A DNA stretch of 64,000 nt from Microbotryum silenes-acaulis (Eukaryota; Basidiomycota; Microbotryomycetes; Microbotryales; Microbotryaceae), in NCBI GenBank assembly GCA_003665825.1, contig QPFY01000002.1:1178001-1242000 (forward strand), written 5' to 3'. The position numbers were made by a program, and so were the translations under genes. The notes beneath the pieces are model-generated. The model worked only from the letters and a program-made list of their open reading frames with translations, ran no database searches and was not told the DNA's origin. This document shows positions 34,052 through 45,729 of this stretch, in pieces. The first letter of the stretch is position 1, and the number at the start of each line of letters is the position of its first letter.

Positions 34052-37000
34052 ATGGCTCCCTCCTTATCCAGCGCAGGCTCATCGCCACCTCGTCTCCCCG
34101 ATGTGGCTCTAGCCAGAAGGCGCTCCCAGTCGCGCACCTCGTCAGGCTCGTTCCGCTCCTCGCTGGGCGGCAAACCGATCGGACCCAAGTACGGCGCCGC
34201 GAGCTCCTCCGCTCTCAGACGCTCCGACAGTAGCTCCACCTCGGCTAGCTCCTTGGCCGTACTCGGTACGAACCTTTCGTCGCTTGAATCGAGCCATGGT
34301 GGTGCTCCGAGCCCGTTGGCGAATACGAGTGCTATCTCGATCGGGGACTCCGCGCTTAGGTTCGGTAGCTTCTCGGCGACCCGGGAGGAATTGCGAGATG
34401 GTCAGTCCGGCAGCAGATATCCTATTCTCTTATCCCTGCGTTGTATCATTCGATACCACGCGTAGTAATCGTGTTGTGGGCGTGCGAATATCCCCATCCC
34501 ACGGCCTTATCCGAAGGCGCGATCGAACGAGTCTTATCGCCGTCGTTGATCCGCTCCAGGGTGTCTCTCTCTCTCCACCCCGCCTGCCCCAATCGCGACT
34601 GACCCCTGTCCCTGCCTCACTTGCCCATCAAATTTCGGACCTTGCATCTTCCCCACCCTCACTGCCACAGGTTCAGCAAGATTGGCTTCTCTCTCTCTCA
34701 GTCAACCTTCTCCCAACCTCGCCACCGCCTCGCCACCTCAACCGAGCTTTCCCCTCGGATCACCGTCCCAGTCCCCCTTCTCAGCACCTCAAGATCAGTC
34801 GTACCGAGCCACCGCCGTCGAACCCATCAACGCCCCCGCCGGTCCAAGTCATTCCTCTTCCTCCCCAAACAACAACGGCCATCTCAAACCATCCCCTTCG
34901 AACCTCGCCCTCGCTCGTCCCTCGACGCTCTTCCAGTCCCAGTCAACCACTTCTTCCATCGGGGACGTCGGATCACCTTCTTCCCCCCTCGCCGTCTCAA
35001 GCGGCCTGAACGGCAGTCCCAACAGCGGTGGAACGGACGAAATCACCCCGACTCAGTCCAAAGTCGGTACACCATCCATGGGGCTCGGTCGATCCTTGAC
35101 GTTGAGCGTGAGAGATGGTCCGAGTAGTGGCGAAGCGACCCCTCGGCCTTTGGGAACTTTGGGTGCCGAACAGGCCAAGTTGGACGCCAGCGCGGCCAAG
35201 CTGGCCAAGGCGAGACGTAAGGAAGAGAGGAAACAACTCAAGTTGCAGATCTTGGGGGACGAAACGGGTGGCACCGACAGTGGGGAAAGTGAAGATGACG
35301 ACAACGCCTTGGATGCCGACGGTGAGCGATCGTCCGGATCCGACGAGTCGCCTGACCACAGTCGGCCAGGGACAGTGAATGGCTTCGCAGCGAACGAACA
35401 AACACCTCTTTTGGGACGAGGGCGAAGACCTTCTCATACGGCGAGCAAACCGGATTCCATCAAAGCCGACGGCGGTATTCTCGCCACTGTCTCGTCAGCT
35501 TTGGCTCACCGAGCGCACTCGGCTATCCAGAGGGCCCGATCCGTCAAAGTCACCCAGGATGGCCTCAAGCAAGGAGCTCGAGACTCGGTCACTGCACTAC
35601 CAGCCGTCATCCTTGGTGTTCTGATGAACATACTCGATGGCGTTTCGTACGGATTGATCATGTTCCCGACGAACCTCCCCCGCTTCGCCGATTTCGGCGG
35701 TATCGGTGTCAGCATGTTCTTCGTGTCGTGTGTCATCAGTCAGCTCGTGTACAGTTCGGGTGGATCGATCTTCAAGGGTGGTAATGGCTCGATGATGATC
35801 GAGGTCGTGGTGAGTGCACGCATTCACTCCATGTCTGAGCTACGAGTGTCGATAGCTCATTGGGTTGACGTGTACTCAAACGCAGCCATTCTTCCATTCG
35901 ATCGTCGGCATCATCTACAAACATCTCTCCGACGACAAGGACGTCGTCGCGACGACGATGGTCGCTTTTGCGTTGTCGTCCATCTTGACGGGATTCGCGT
36001 TTGCGATGCTCGGTTTCCTCAGGCTGGGGAGGTTGAGCGAGTTCTTCCCGCGCCATATCCTCGTGGGATGCATCGGGGGTGTCGGGGCCTTTTTATTCAT
36101 TACGGGGTGAGTGTGAATCTGATTACGTTTGGTATGAGATGAGGTCGTGGCGACTGAATTTGCACCCGTCAAACTCCTAGACTGCAAGTGTCTGCTCGAT
36201 TGGAGGATAGCAAGGGCTTGTCTCTCGAGCTGATCCAACAGTACCTCGACCTCGAGATCCTGCCACTCTGGGTAAGTAAACTCTTTTCCGTTCCCTTGAT
36301 GGCCTTAAAGCTGAGACAGCGCTTGTTGCCCTTTTTAGGTCATTCCCCTAGTCCTAGCCGTTGTCTTGCGCCTCATCACAGCCCGATATCAACATCCTCT
36401 CATCTTTCCCGGTTACTTCCTCGCGATGCCCTTGGTGTTCTACATCATTTCACTGTCGGCAAGGATACCGATCGCGAACTTGAGGGAGAATGGATGGGTT
36501 TTCGAGCTCAATGGCGTGGATAGCGAGTGGTACGAGTTTTGGACACTGTTTGGTGAGTCGATCTCGGACACGACTTCTGAAGAGGGATGATCAGGGCCTG
36601 ATGGGATTTGGTCGAGATCTGCTTTACAGACTTCCAAAAGACAGATTGGTCCGCCCTGATCGAAACGATTCCGACGCAGCTTGCCCTCGTCTTCTTCGGC
36701 CTATTGCACGTGCCCATCAACGTCCCTGCTCTCGGCATCTCGGTCGGCGAGGACAACGTTGACACTGATCGCGAGCTCGTCGCACATGGTATCAGTAACG
36801 TCGTGGCGGGTTTGCTCGGTACTGTCCCAAACTATCTTTGCTACGTCAATTCGGTGCTCTTTTACAAGGTCGGTGGAACGACTCGAATCTCGGGCTTCTT
36901 GTTGGCTGGAGGCTCGACCGGTGTCCTCCTCGCTGGTCCCGGGGTGATTGGCTACCTACCCGTATGCGTCGTCGGTGCGCTCATCTTTATCCTCGGGATC

Positions 37001-38592
37001 GATCTCGTTAAGGAAGCCGTCTGGGATACGTACGGTCGCGTTTCTCGCCTCGAGTATCTGACCATCTGGGTCATCGTCTTCGTCATGACCGTATGGGACT
37101 TTGTCGCCGGGATCGGAGCGGGTATCATCCTCGCCAGTGTATCCTTCGTGGTTTCCTCCTCCCAAAGACGAGCAATCAGGACTATCCTGACCGGTGCCGT
37201 CGCTCGATCGACTGTACGTCGTCACCCCAAGCAATCGGCCTTTCTCAAGGACGTGGGTCGACAAACGCGCGTCATCAAACTGCAAGGATTCCTCTTCTTC
37301 GGCACCATCTCGTCCTGCGAGACAACGATCCGCAAGATCCTCGAAGCGGCAGAATGGTCCAAGAACCCAATCCGGTTCCTCGTCTTGGACTTTTCCATGG
37401 CTTCCGGAGTGGATTTCTCAGCGGCCGAAGCGTTCGTCCGCATTCAACGACTGCTCGATGATAAGGATGTGTTGTTGGTGTTGTGCGGATGTGCGTCGGA
37501 CTCGTCCGTCGGGATCGCGTTGAGAAGTGTCGACCTTTGGGTCGAAGGACCCGAGTCCAAAGTCGAGGTCTTTGAGAACCTCAACGACGCACTCGAGGTT
37601 AGTCAACCGGGTCATCTAAAGTTCAGCTGTTGCGCAAAAGCTGACTTGCAGTGAACGACTGGCGGGCAGTTCTGCGAGAACGCCTATCTGCGCAGTCTCT
37701 ATTCGAAGAACTTTGAACAACCTCATCGCACGAACTCGTCCGGTGGACCGCCGGTGCTCACTTCGCAAATCGATATGCCCAAGTCTGAACTCGATAGTGC
37801 GATCGAGGACTTTGGGCAATCCCCACGCGCGTCTCATCTCCGATACGCAGCCAAGGAAGCGATGGCGAAATGTGAGTCGACGAGCGCTCCTCAATTCCTA
37901 GGCTACGCAAGCTAAAATTCCCCATGATTCATGCTCACAGCCGACGCTCCAGCTCCTCGAAGCAATCTCAAACAACCCCTTCCCTTGCTGATGCAATCCC
38001 TCAAACCCTTCGCCGCGGACCTCAACGAAGACTACTGCTTCCGTCTCGTACCTTACTTCAAGCGCATCCACGTCGAAAGAGGAACGGTCCTCTGGGAACA
38101 AGAATCTGAAAGCGATAGTTTCTACCTCATTGAATCGGGGATCTTAAGGGCGAATTACGTTTTCGTGGATCGGGCCCATGCGATCGTCGAGTCGATGGTA
38201 GCTGGAACGGTCGCGGGAGAGATGAGTTTCTTGTCGAGGAGTAGGAGGAATGCTAGTCAGTAATATTCGCACTCGGATCGTCACTCACGCAAGCTTAGTG
38301 AAGCGAAGCGAAGCTAATGTAGTAATCCTTCCTCGTCTGTGCAGCCGTGACCGCCGAACGCGATTCCGTCCTCTGGAAACTCGACATCACGCACCACGAG
38401 AAGATGGGCCAAGAGCAAGGGTGGGCGTTCACGAGGAAACTCGAGGCCTGTTTGTTGAGAATCGCGTTGGAGGAACAGGACGTGCTCATGGTTAGTCATT
38501 AGTCATTTTTTTTTTTGGGGGGGGGGGCTGAGAAGTGGCGCTGACTGCGGTTTCTTTTTCAATTGCAGGGGCATCTGATCAGTTCGTTGTAA
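34052..38592 (+). CDS. VSB1: SulP-type transporter with STAS and cyclic-nucleotide-binding-like domains (Vsb1-like)
   Basis: A 1,222-aa polytopic protein. Exons are 34052-34400, 34671-35809, 35886-36106, 36181-36271, 36339-36552, 36630-37597, 37670-37871, 37941-38255, 38345-38490 and 38569-38592. About 420 disordered Ser/Pro-rich residues come first and include the late-tail motif [11 protein letters not shown], of the dileucine type seen in vacuolar proteins. The SulP membrane domain follows: [67 protein letters not shown]. Next is a STAS domain ([37 protein letters not shown]), and after a linker a cNMP-binding fold ([39 protein letters not shown]). Budding-yeast Vsb1, which has this architecture, acts in vacuolar arginine storage; a like role here is inferred. 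The last exon is 24 nt. Intron 1 is 270 nt. Confidence 0.85.
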
Positions 38593-38875
38593 AGATGAGA
38601 TGGAGTGGGGAGGATTGTATGCTGAGCGGAGGTGGTGTGATTCTCAAAGGCACAGAACGAGCAAGTAGAATAAAGTGTCCTCTGCAAATGAAGTCTGTCT
38701 ATTATCAGTGCCAAAACCAACCCGGACATCGAACGATGGGGAGGGGAGTGGTCCCAAATGATGGAATAACGTTTCACTTCATGATATTGACATCAAAAAC
38801 AACCCTAAAAACATCGTCCATACAATCAAACTCGGAAGAAATACCGAAGCGAACGCCTGCCGAACGAACGAAAAT

Positions 38876-40752
38876 TCACAACTGCTCCGTCTCCTCCTTC
38901 CACAACTCCGCGAACGCCTCAAGATCGGCATCCGTCGCGACGCTCAACACTTCGGTCCGACTCGGTTGGCCCGAATGCTTCTCCCTCAAGGTCGCGTCCC
39001 TCCTCGCCAAATTCGCCAACGCTTTCCCCGGACCTAGAAACACCAATCGATCGATATGGTCTTGAGCGAGGTTGCGCAGGCATTTACTCCATCGTACGGG
39101 GAGGGATATTTGAGCGACGAGGTTTGAAACGAGCGAGTGGGTGGTGTTGATCATCGTTCCGTCCAAGTTGGAAACGAGGGGGATCAAAGGGTTGTTCAAG
39201 TGGGTCGCTTCGAGCGCGACTCGCATCCCTTCGGCCGCGGGCTCGAGGAAGGAGCAATGGAATGGTGCGGAGACGGGTAGATCGGCGGCTCGGGAAGCGA
39301 TCCCTTGTTCGCGCAACAACTCGGACGCTCGCATGATCCCTTCTCGTGAACCCGAGAGTACGATCTGCGCCGACGAGTTGAACGAAGCGACTTCGACCGT
39401 TCCTGCGCAACCTCGAGCGTGTTGCGGTCCGACGTTGTCCTCGGCGCGGATTTTGCGTACGACTTGGACGACCTCGTCGTGCGAGTGACCCGGGTTGAGT
39501 ACGACGGCCGACATTTGCGGAATACGAGCCGCAGGTGTGTCGGATGAGGTTGACAGATTGATTGAGGGCAATGAGAGAGCATGGGTCGTGAGCATGCCAT
39601 GGAGGCGCTGTGAGGTGGACAGAAGAGCTAACAAAGTCAGAAACGACTGCGACCTTTTGCATGGTTCGACATCCAACTCACAATCAACTTGACCGCATCG
39701 GCAAAGTCAATCGCCCCACTGGCGACCGCGGCCGAATATTCGCCCGAAGAATGCCCCAGAATCGCCGAAGCGTTCTTGGCCACGTCCAAGTCAAAGTTAT
39801 GTTCGAGCGTGCGCGTGAAGGCGATCGAAGTGACGAGGATCGCCGGTTGCGCGTTCGCGGCACGGGTCAACTCCTCTTGGCTGCCGTCGAAGACGACCGA
39901 ATGCAGCGACGGTTCGTGGCTGCGTTGTTCCTCTGTTCGATCGAGTATCCTCCCCAATTCGCCGATCTCGCCCTCGTACTGATCGAGCTTGAGCGACCTC
40001 CTCCACGATTCGAAATCGGACAAAGACTCTTCGGCCTCTTTCCAGACTTGCTGCGCGGCGGTGTAGTTCTTGAGGAAACTGGCCATCAAAGGGTATTGAC
40101 TGCCACTGCCGGGGTAGAGGAGGGCGTAGTTGGGTCGTTTGGACTGGCCATGGGCATGGTGGGTCTCGGTTGGGATCGGTGGCGAGGCCTCGCCGCCGGA
40201 CCAGGCGCGCTCCATCTCGAGCCGTTGATGCCTCGGTGAATCGTCGCGTGTGGGCCGTCGTCGGTGAGACCCGTTCAGCCCAGTCGAACAGACCGAGCTC
40301 GGTCGGGGTAGTGGGGGCGACAAGTTGCGAGAAGGAGTTGAGTACGAGAAAGGAGAGGAACCGGAAGCAGAAGTCGAGGTCGAGGCGGGAGGGGTCGACG
40401 ACAGCACGGAGGAGGTCGTCAACCCTCGTCGGCCCGAAGCGGGGGAGGACGGTTCGGCGACGTAGGCGGGGCGCACGAGGGGACGATCATGGTTCTTGGG
40501 GTCCCTGTAGCGAGCGACGTAGCTCGGTTCGGACCAGATGGGGTCTTCTTTGCTCGTCGAAGGTGTCGGGCTCGAGAGGAGGAAGCTCGGTTGCGGCGGA
40601 CAGGCCGGCGCGGCGGCATAGCACGAGCCGGACGGCAGCGAAGAGGCGGGCGAGAGATGAGCATGCCGGACCGCGGCGACCGAGGAAGAAGCCGTCGATG
40701 GCGCGTGACAGTTGGTCGAAGTCACCAATCGAGTCGTCGATCGGGAAAGCAT
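38876..40752 (-). CDS. MCT1: Mitochondrial malonyl-CoA:ACP transacylase
   Basis: A 600-aa FabD-type enzyme that loads malonyl groups onto acyl carrier protein for mitochondrial type II fatty-acid (lipoate precursor) synthesis. Exons are 40752-39682 and 39607-38876. The N-terminus MLSRSTTRLVTSTN is a plausible matrix presequence, followed by about 200 Ser/Pro-rich residues that are not part of the fold. The catalytic domain runs from YALLYPGSGSQYPLMASF through QPAILVTSIAF, the nucleophile elbow LGHSSGEYSA, and VEVASFNSSAQIVLSG to the catalytic-His region SAPFHCSFLEPA, and ends with GPGKALANLA. These are all FabD landmarks. The pre-domain extension makes the protein about 200 residues longer than usual. 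It is convergent with the Vsb1-like gene. Confidence 0.9.
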
Positions 40753-41999
40753 GTTGGAGGATTCAGTCTGCTTGTGAGTCTGCTCATGAACAGATACAAG
40801 GATGGTAGGTGACGCGAGGTCAGCTCGAGAGGATCGAGGATCGAAACTAGTGTGGTGCTCTCAGTCTGATGCGGGTGCCCCGGATGCGCGCCCGTCCGCG
40901 CGCCAGCCCAGCCCAGCCAACCGGGCCTGATCGCCTTTCGGCGCTGTGAGGGGAGAACGTCAGCTGAGCTCCGGGCGTCCGACTCGACGCGGTCGGATCG
41001 AGAGCTACCCAAAGCGACACTGAGCCATGCAGACAGCAGCTGTAGGACATCGGCATCCCACTCTGGTAGGGCACATATCCTTTCCTTGGTTGCCGTAGTG
41101 AGGTATACCTCGGGTACGGTTGTACGTGGTCGTAGCGTCGGGCCTCGGCGCACAAGAGTGGGCGCTCCGGTCGTCCAGGGTCGTGCGACACCGACGCTTC
41201 AACTTGCAGCTCCTACAAGTATTCGATAGCTCCAACTCACCAGTCCGCGTCTACTTGCTCGTTGAGAAGATGCAGCGCCAACTGAGGTCGATCGGGAACT
41301 CGACTCGAGCTTGAAGGATGGACGGTGATGCGCATAAGCTCAAGCTTGCTCAGGGTGCGGGTTGCTCCGGCATTTACTGCCGCCCGCCGGTTTGTACAAC
41401 ACACCCGGCTCGACCGGCGGGCTTGAGCGGGTTTGCACCTTACACCCGTCCAATGCCCTTGAAGTTGCGAGATCTCGGAGCCAGCTCTTCTAGATTTGGG
41501 ACATCCTCTCACAGAACGCGTTGGGGTCATAAACAATATTTTGAGACTCCTGTGGTCGTGACGAACTACTTCTAGCATGCCCTGCTGTCCTCATCTTTCC
41601 CACTGATGGGCCTCGGTCATCGGTCGAACTGCGGTGTGGAGCTCCGCCCTCCGAGTCGAATCGCGCAGGGGTCCTGAGTGTTCGGTGCTTTGGTCTGGTC
41701 AAAAGCAGAGAGCTAGTGGAAGACGTGCCCTAAAACACATTGCTATAGGTGGCATGCTCCCTCGGCAGGTCTTGCGAGCACCGAGAAAGATGTACCGGCC
41801 CTCCGAGTGAGAACGACTCACGTGTGCAAGCAGGTGCACGTCGCCGGCTTCCACTTCAAACCGCGAAAGAAGAGCCGACTGAGGATGAGGATGAAACATT
41901 TTTATTTTTTTTACACCACGCAAGCACAAAACAAAAAGCTACGACACAACATGAACATTTAGAGAACACGCTCTTTCATCACCCCACAACTGCCGTCTT
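40753..41999. other. Intergenic stretch without a supported gene
   Basis: About 1.2 kb upstream of MCT1. Several ORFs of 60-140 codons overlap on the minus strand, including one with Cys-rich composition (41235-41005), but none shows a domain or consistent splicing. Confidence 0.4.
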
Positions 42000-42835
42000 C
42001 AACTTCATTGGAACCCACCGCGGGCCATCCATCCGTCAGCTCAGACTGGCGAACCAGGGCGGACCGGGCCGACGATCCCGATGTCTCCGACTTTGCCGGC
42101 GCGCAAGAACCCCCTTTAGTCGGCCTCGTTCTCCGATCTTCAAATGAAGCGAGGCCGTGCGATGCATCGTGTTCGGGTCGCTCGTGCTGGTCAAACGACG
42201 GTTGCATTGCTGAGGTTGATCATGGTGCCTCAATCCGGTCGACTCGTACTTGTATTCGCTATCAGGCTTCAAAGCAGCACTAACTCGGACGGCCATACCA
42301 CGATCGAGCGTGAAAGCGGACGGGCGGGACGTAGCCGCGAAAGGAGTCAAATTCGAAGGACCAGCCACCTTGACCTTGAGATGCTCGGTCTCGCCCATGG
42401 CAATCAATCCAGCAGCAAGAGCTTCTATATCCCCCATTGCACACTCCGTAAAGATGAGCACCAGAGGGGCGCTAGAACAAGGATTGATCTGACTTAGAGT
42501 AAGGAGCTCCGGGAGGGACAGTCCTTCTTAGAGAACGGCGACTTACTGGGCGCTTCCGAACGTCTACGCTCACCACGTGCGTGTGATCCGGGATGATACT
42601 TGCCATAATTGCAACAGACCACCCCATTCCGAGCCCATCCCCACTAATAGCAATAGCGTTGCCCCAAAGCCGTCCGGATGGCGGCGCACATGGCACCCGG
42701 CACCCTGTTGGATGCCTTGCCCAAGGAGGAATCTTCATTCATTACCATGATCCTTTTAATCAGGTCTAGGCTTCTCTTCGGCTTCGGAAGACGAGTCGCC
42801 GGAGACCACGACGACGGGACGTCTGGTAGGTGCCA
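42000..42835 (-). other. Unresolved, probably coding locus
   Basis: An ATG at 42835 opens a 25-codon frame (MAPTRRPVVVVSGDSSSEAE...) that stops early. Two downstream minus-strand blocks look protein-like: 42700-42580, where one frame reads DGFGATLLLLVGMGSEW, and 42460-42230, reading LIFTECAMGDIEALAAGL and RGMAVRVSAALKPDSEYKYE. A GTGAGC donor at 42573 and an acceptor ending CTAG near 42473 would join the two blocks in frame. The sequence faintly recalls small proteasome-assembly chaperones, but this is not secure. The region is given as a locus to check, not as a finished gene. Confidence 0.3.
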
Positions 42836-43566
42836 TGACGGTGGTGGGTGTTGACTTCGAAGTTGATCGGGTGGGGTGAAGGTGGATCCGAGGTGCGACC
42901 CAGCTGAGATCAGGTGGTGTTATGACTGGCAGGTTGGGGTAGCTGCACGCGATATAGGTCGTTTAAGTCCAAGCGTTGACCGAGACGGACTGTGTCGACG
43001 ACGACGAAAGAAGTGAGCGTGTGAGAAGAGCAACCTAAATTTGACATTGCACCCCTCGACGAGCGTCTAGACGTCAGGGCGTGCACCCCCACACACTCGG
43101 CCGGGACACGCGTAGTATAATGGCATCCCGGAGTGGTTCTTAAATCCATATCACCATCCAAATCTCCAGACATAACCATCATAACTCTTCTGCCTTCGAC
43201 GCACGAGCAATTCGGAGCTCCAGACTATCAAATAACGCGCCCGGACCCCCTGACCTTATTGCCGATGCTGAGCCAGGACCCGGGAAAGCTCAGCCCAATG
43301 TGCGTCTCGGAGATTTGTACTTTTCGGGCCCATTTATGCCTTGTGATATGCTACATGACGTGATTTTTGATGGTAGAGTAAATTTTTCAACACAAACCGA
43401 TAATTTGGTCTTACACCGGAATACATACACCCCTTGGATAGGGGGTTTTTCGAGACGCACCTTCGGCACTCCGTCGGCTGAGCTTTCCCGGGTCCCGCTA
43501 GGTCCTGCTGAGCCTGCCGATGTCACTGTTCCCCCGTCTCCACGCCTCATCGCCAACCGCACCACC

Positions 43567-44113
43567 ATGTCCCTCCGCCGCGCCCCAATGGGCGTCATTC
43601 CACAATCGCCTGACGAGCAAAGAGCTCAAGCTGCGCGGGAATCACTCGATAGTCAGTACTACACTCGCTTCCGCTTGTTAGCGCGACGCGTCGAACGCGG
43701 ATAGGCATTCCCCTCCTTTCTTTGCGAAGCTGACACGGCGTTTCACTTGTTCATTCCCTTGAGGTCGTACAGTCCTCTTGGAGATGAGCACATTACTCAA
43801 CACAGGTGAGTCGATATGCTGTTACAATGCCCCATGCCCTTCATCCCTGAGCTAACGACCCCATCCACGTTCAATGACTCAGGCCTCGACCGAACCCAAC
43901 TGGCCCTCTGCATCAAGATGTTAGAAGACGGTGTCAATCCCGACGCTTTGGCCGTGAGTACATCCAACCATGTGTCAAGATGCTCCGGCTTGGCCTGTTT
44001 CAGAGTTTTCATGTTTCGTCGCATCGGTCAACTCGCAGGCCGTCATTAGGGATCTGCGGGCCGAAGCGACGGGCAAGACGATCGGGTCGACGGGGTCGTT
44101 GGGTACACGCTGA
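43567..44113 (+). CDS. MZT1: Mitotic-spindle organizing protein 1 (MOZART1)
   Basis: An 87-aa subunit of the gamma-tubulin complex that docks Spc97/98-type proteins (GCP family) at spindle pole bodies. Four small exons: 43567-43651, 43773-43805 (33 nt), 43883-43953 and 44039-44113. None is recognisable alone, but the joined frame gives LLEMSTLLNTGLDRTQLALC followed by IKMLEDGVNPDALAAVI and RDLRAEA, which covers the whole conserved MZT1 helix bundle. The first 28 residues (MSLRRAPMGVIPQSPDEQRA) are the usual variable lead. The length is normal for the family. The stop lies 119 bp from the stop of the convergent NAT4 gene. Confidence 0.93.
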
Positions 44114-44232
44114 TACGAGTGCGTTGCAGACATGGGAGGGGTTTTCGGATTTGCATTACTGCTTTTGTTGTGTTATTACAATATTGGGGAATGAGTTGGT
44201 ACAACAAGGTGAAGACCCGCGAGAAAAGGAGC

Positions 44233-45411
44233 TCAAACGACTCGACTGAGAATCCGATAATCGACTTCTGGTTGGGAGAAGAAGGAGGGGTCGATCTCGT
44301 CGGTGGTATACCTAATAATGAACGACTCGTCAGTCAATAACACCGATAAGTCGGGAAAGAACGCGTACCCTTGACTCTCGTAGAACGCCAAAGCTTCGGC
44401 ATTGGCTGTTCGAACGAAGTCGCGGTTGTTTCACACCCCGAAATCCAGGGCCAATCAGCGCATGGACGGAGGTGAATGGCTGTTTCGAGAAATTGAAACG
44501 TACATTTGAGACATGTCAACATGACCTTGTCCATCTTCCAACCCTTGGCGATCCATCCGAGACAATCCATCAACAGTTTAGCCGCTCGAGTTCGCCGCCG
44601 GGATGGGTCGACCTGAAGTTCGTAGCTATATCGAGCAGTCACAGAAGAGAGCTCCGTCAGCACTAGTAAGGGAGATCCATATACGCCGTCTTTAGAGATA
44701 CCAATACACCACATCGGCCAGTCGCGTTTCATGCGCCGTCTCCTCCGTATCAAAACGGAAGATCGAAAACCCGATCAAATCCTCCGACGAGCTCGCTGAC
44801 GGCGATTCTTGGCCCAACGATCGCAATACCAGGATTCTGGAATCTGAATGGAAGAGCTCTTTTCGTTTCTCTGTCGGGTCAAACCCTTCGGAGGAAGAAG
44901 TGAGGCTATTCGGTGGGGTAAGAGTCAGTTAGGCGGAAGTATGAGCGATTGATGATGATCGAAGCGATGTCTCACAGTTCTTTCATATTCTTTTCATAGA
45001 GATCCCAAACCCATGTCTTGGTCCGTTTCGGCAACGTCGCAGCCGTGTAGAGATCAATCGCGACTCTGCATACGGGAGAATGTGGGGTGGGGGTTCAGAT
45101 CATTCAGAGACAGTGAGCGCGTCGCGACGTGACGGGATGACGGTGACACCAATAGATAGAGCAGGCGGAGAAGGGTTGGATTACGAACTTGGTTCCATCC
45201 CTGAGGGAAGCTTCAAGTTTCCCATTGGGCAAATGGGGCACCAGCTTGGCGCCCTGCATCGCAAGCGTTGCCTGAAAGATAAAGCGACGATGATGACCGC
45301 GAGGGAAGCAAGTCAGCTTCGTCGGGTAAGAGGGTCTTTGGGCGTTGAGAAAGACGGAGACGCAACTCGGTTTGCCAATTGCAAGACAATGTGTGTCTGT
45401 TTCGGTGGCAT
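44233..45411 (-). CDS. NAT4: N-alpha-acetyltransferase 40 (histone H4/H2A N-terminal acetyltransferase)
   Basis: A 219-aa GNAT enzyme that acetylates the N-terminal serine of histones H4 and H2A. Exons are 45411-45367, 45271-45189, 45065-44976, 44905-44702, 44625-44504, 44405-44369 and 44311-44233. Spliced landmarks are LANRATLAM, TWVWDLYEKNMKELL, DLIGFSIFRFD, CYELQVDPSRRRTRAAKLLM (acetyl-CoA binding R/Q-x-x-x-x-A/G loop, here RRRTRA), KVMLTCLKSNAEALAFYESQ and the C-terminal DYRILSR, in the order of human NAA40. The first donor (45366, GTTGCG) is weak, so exon 1 (15 codons) is less certain. The substitution of the glycine-type loop by RRRTRAAK fits this divergent subfamily. Confidence 0.87.
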
Positions 45412-45729
45412 CTTGGACGGCGCTTCGTCGAAGAGAACGGGGACAGGGTCAGGCGCCGAGACTTGACTGTGCACTGCGAAGGCCACACCCGAGGCGAGGC
45501 ACGAGGCCAAAAACTGATGGTATTGCATGGAACGACAGGGTTATGCAGCAGAACAAGGCAGAATAAGAGATACGATATCTCCAAAACACAATGACATGAG
45601 GGGAAGGAGGGAGAGAGGTTCAAAAAGATAATATGCACGGAGGAAGAAGAGTACATGCATTTATGAAACATTAGAACGATCGGCCGCCTGGTCATCCTCT
45701 TCTTTGACCCATCGACGCCGATCCAAGCG

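Noticed and set aside
40905..41235. Cys-rich minus-strand ORF suggestive of a Zn2Cys6 regulator (CRSCKLKRRC)
   Set aside because: Only part of the six-cysteine spacing is present, no continuation by splicing was found, and the rest of the frame lacks regulator features.
43110..43160. TAGTATAATGG followed by GGTTC, resembling tRNA A and B boxes
   Set aside because: The two boxes are only about 20 bases apart and no cloverleaf can be drawn.
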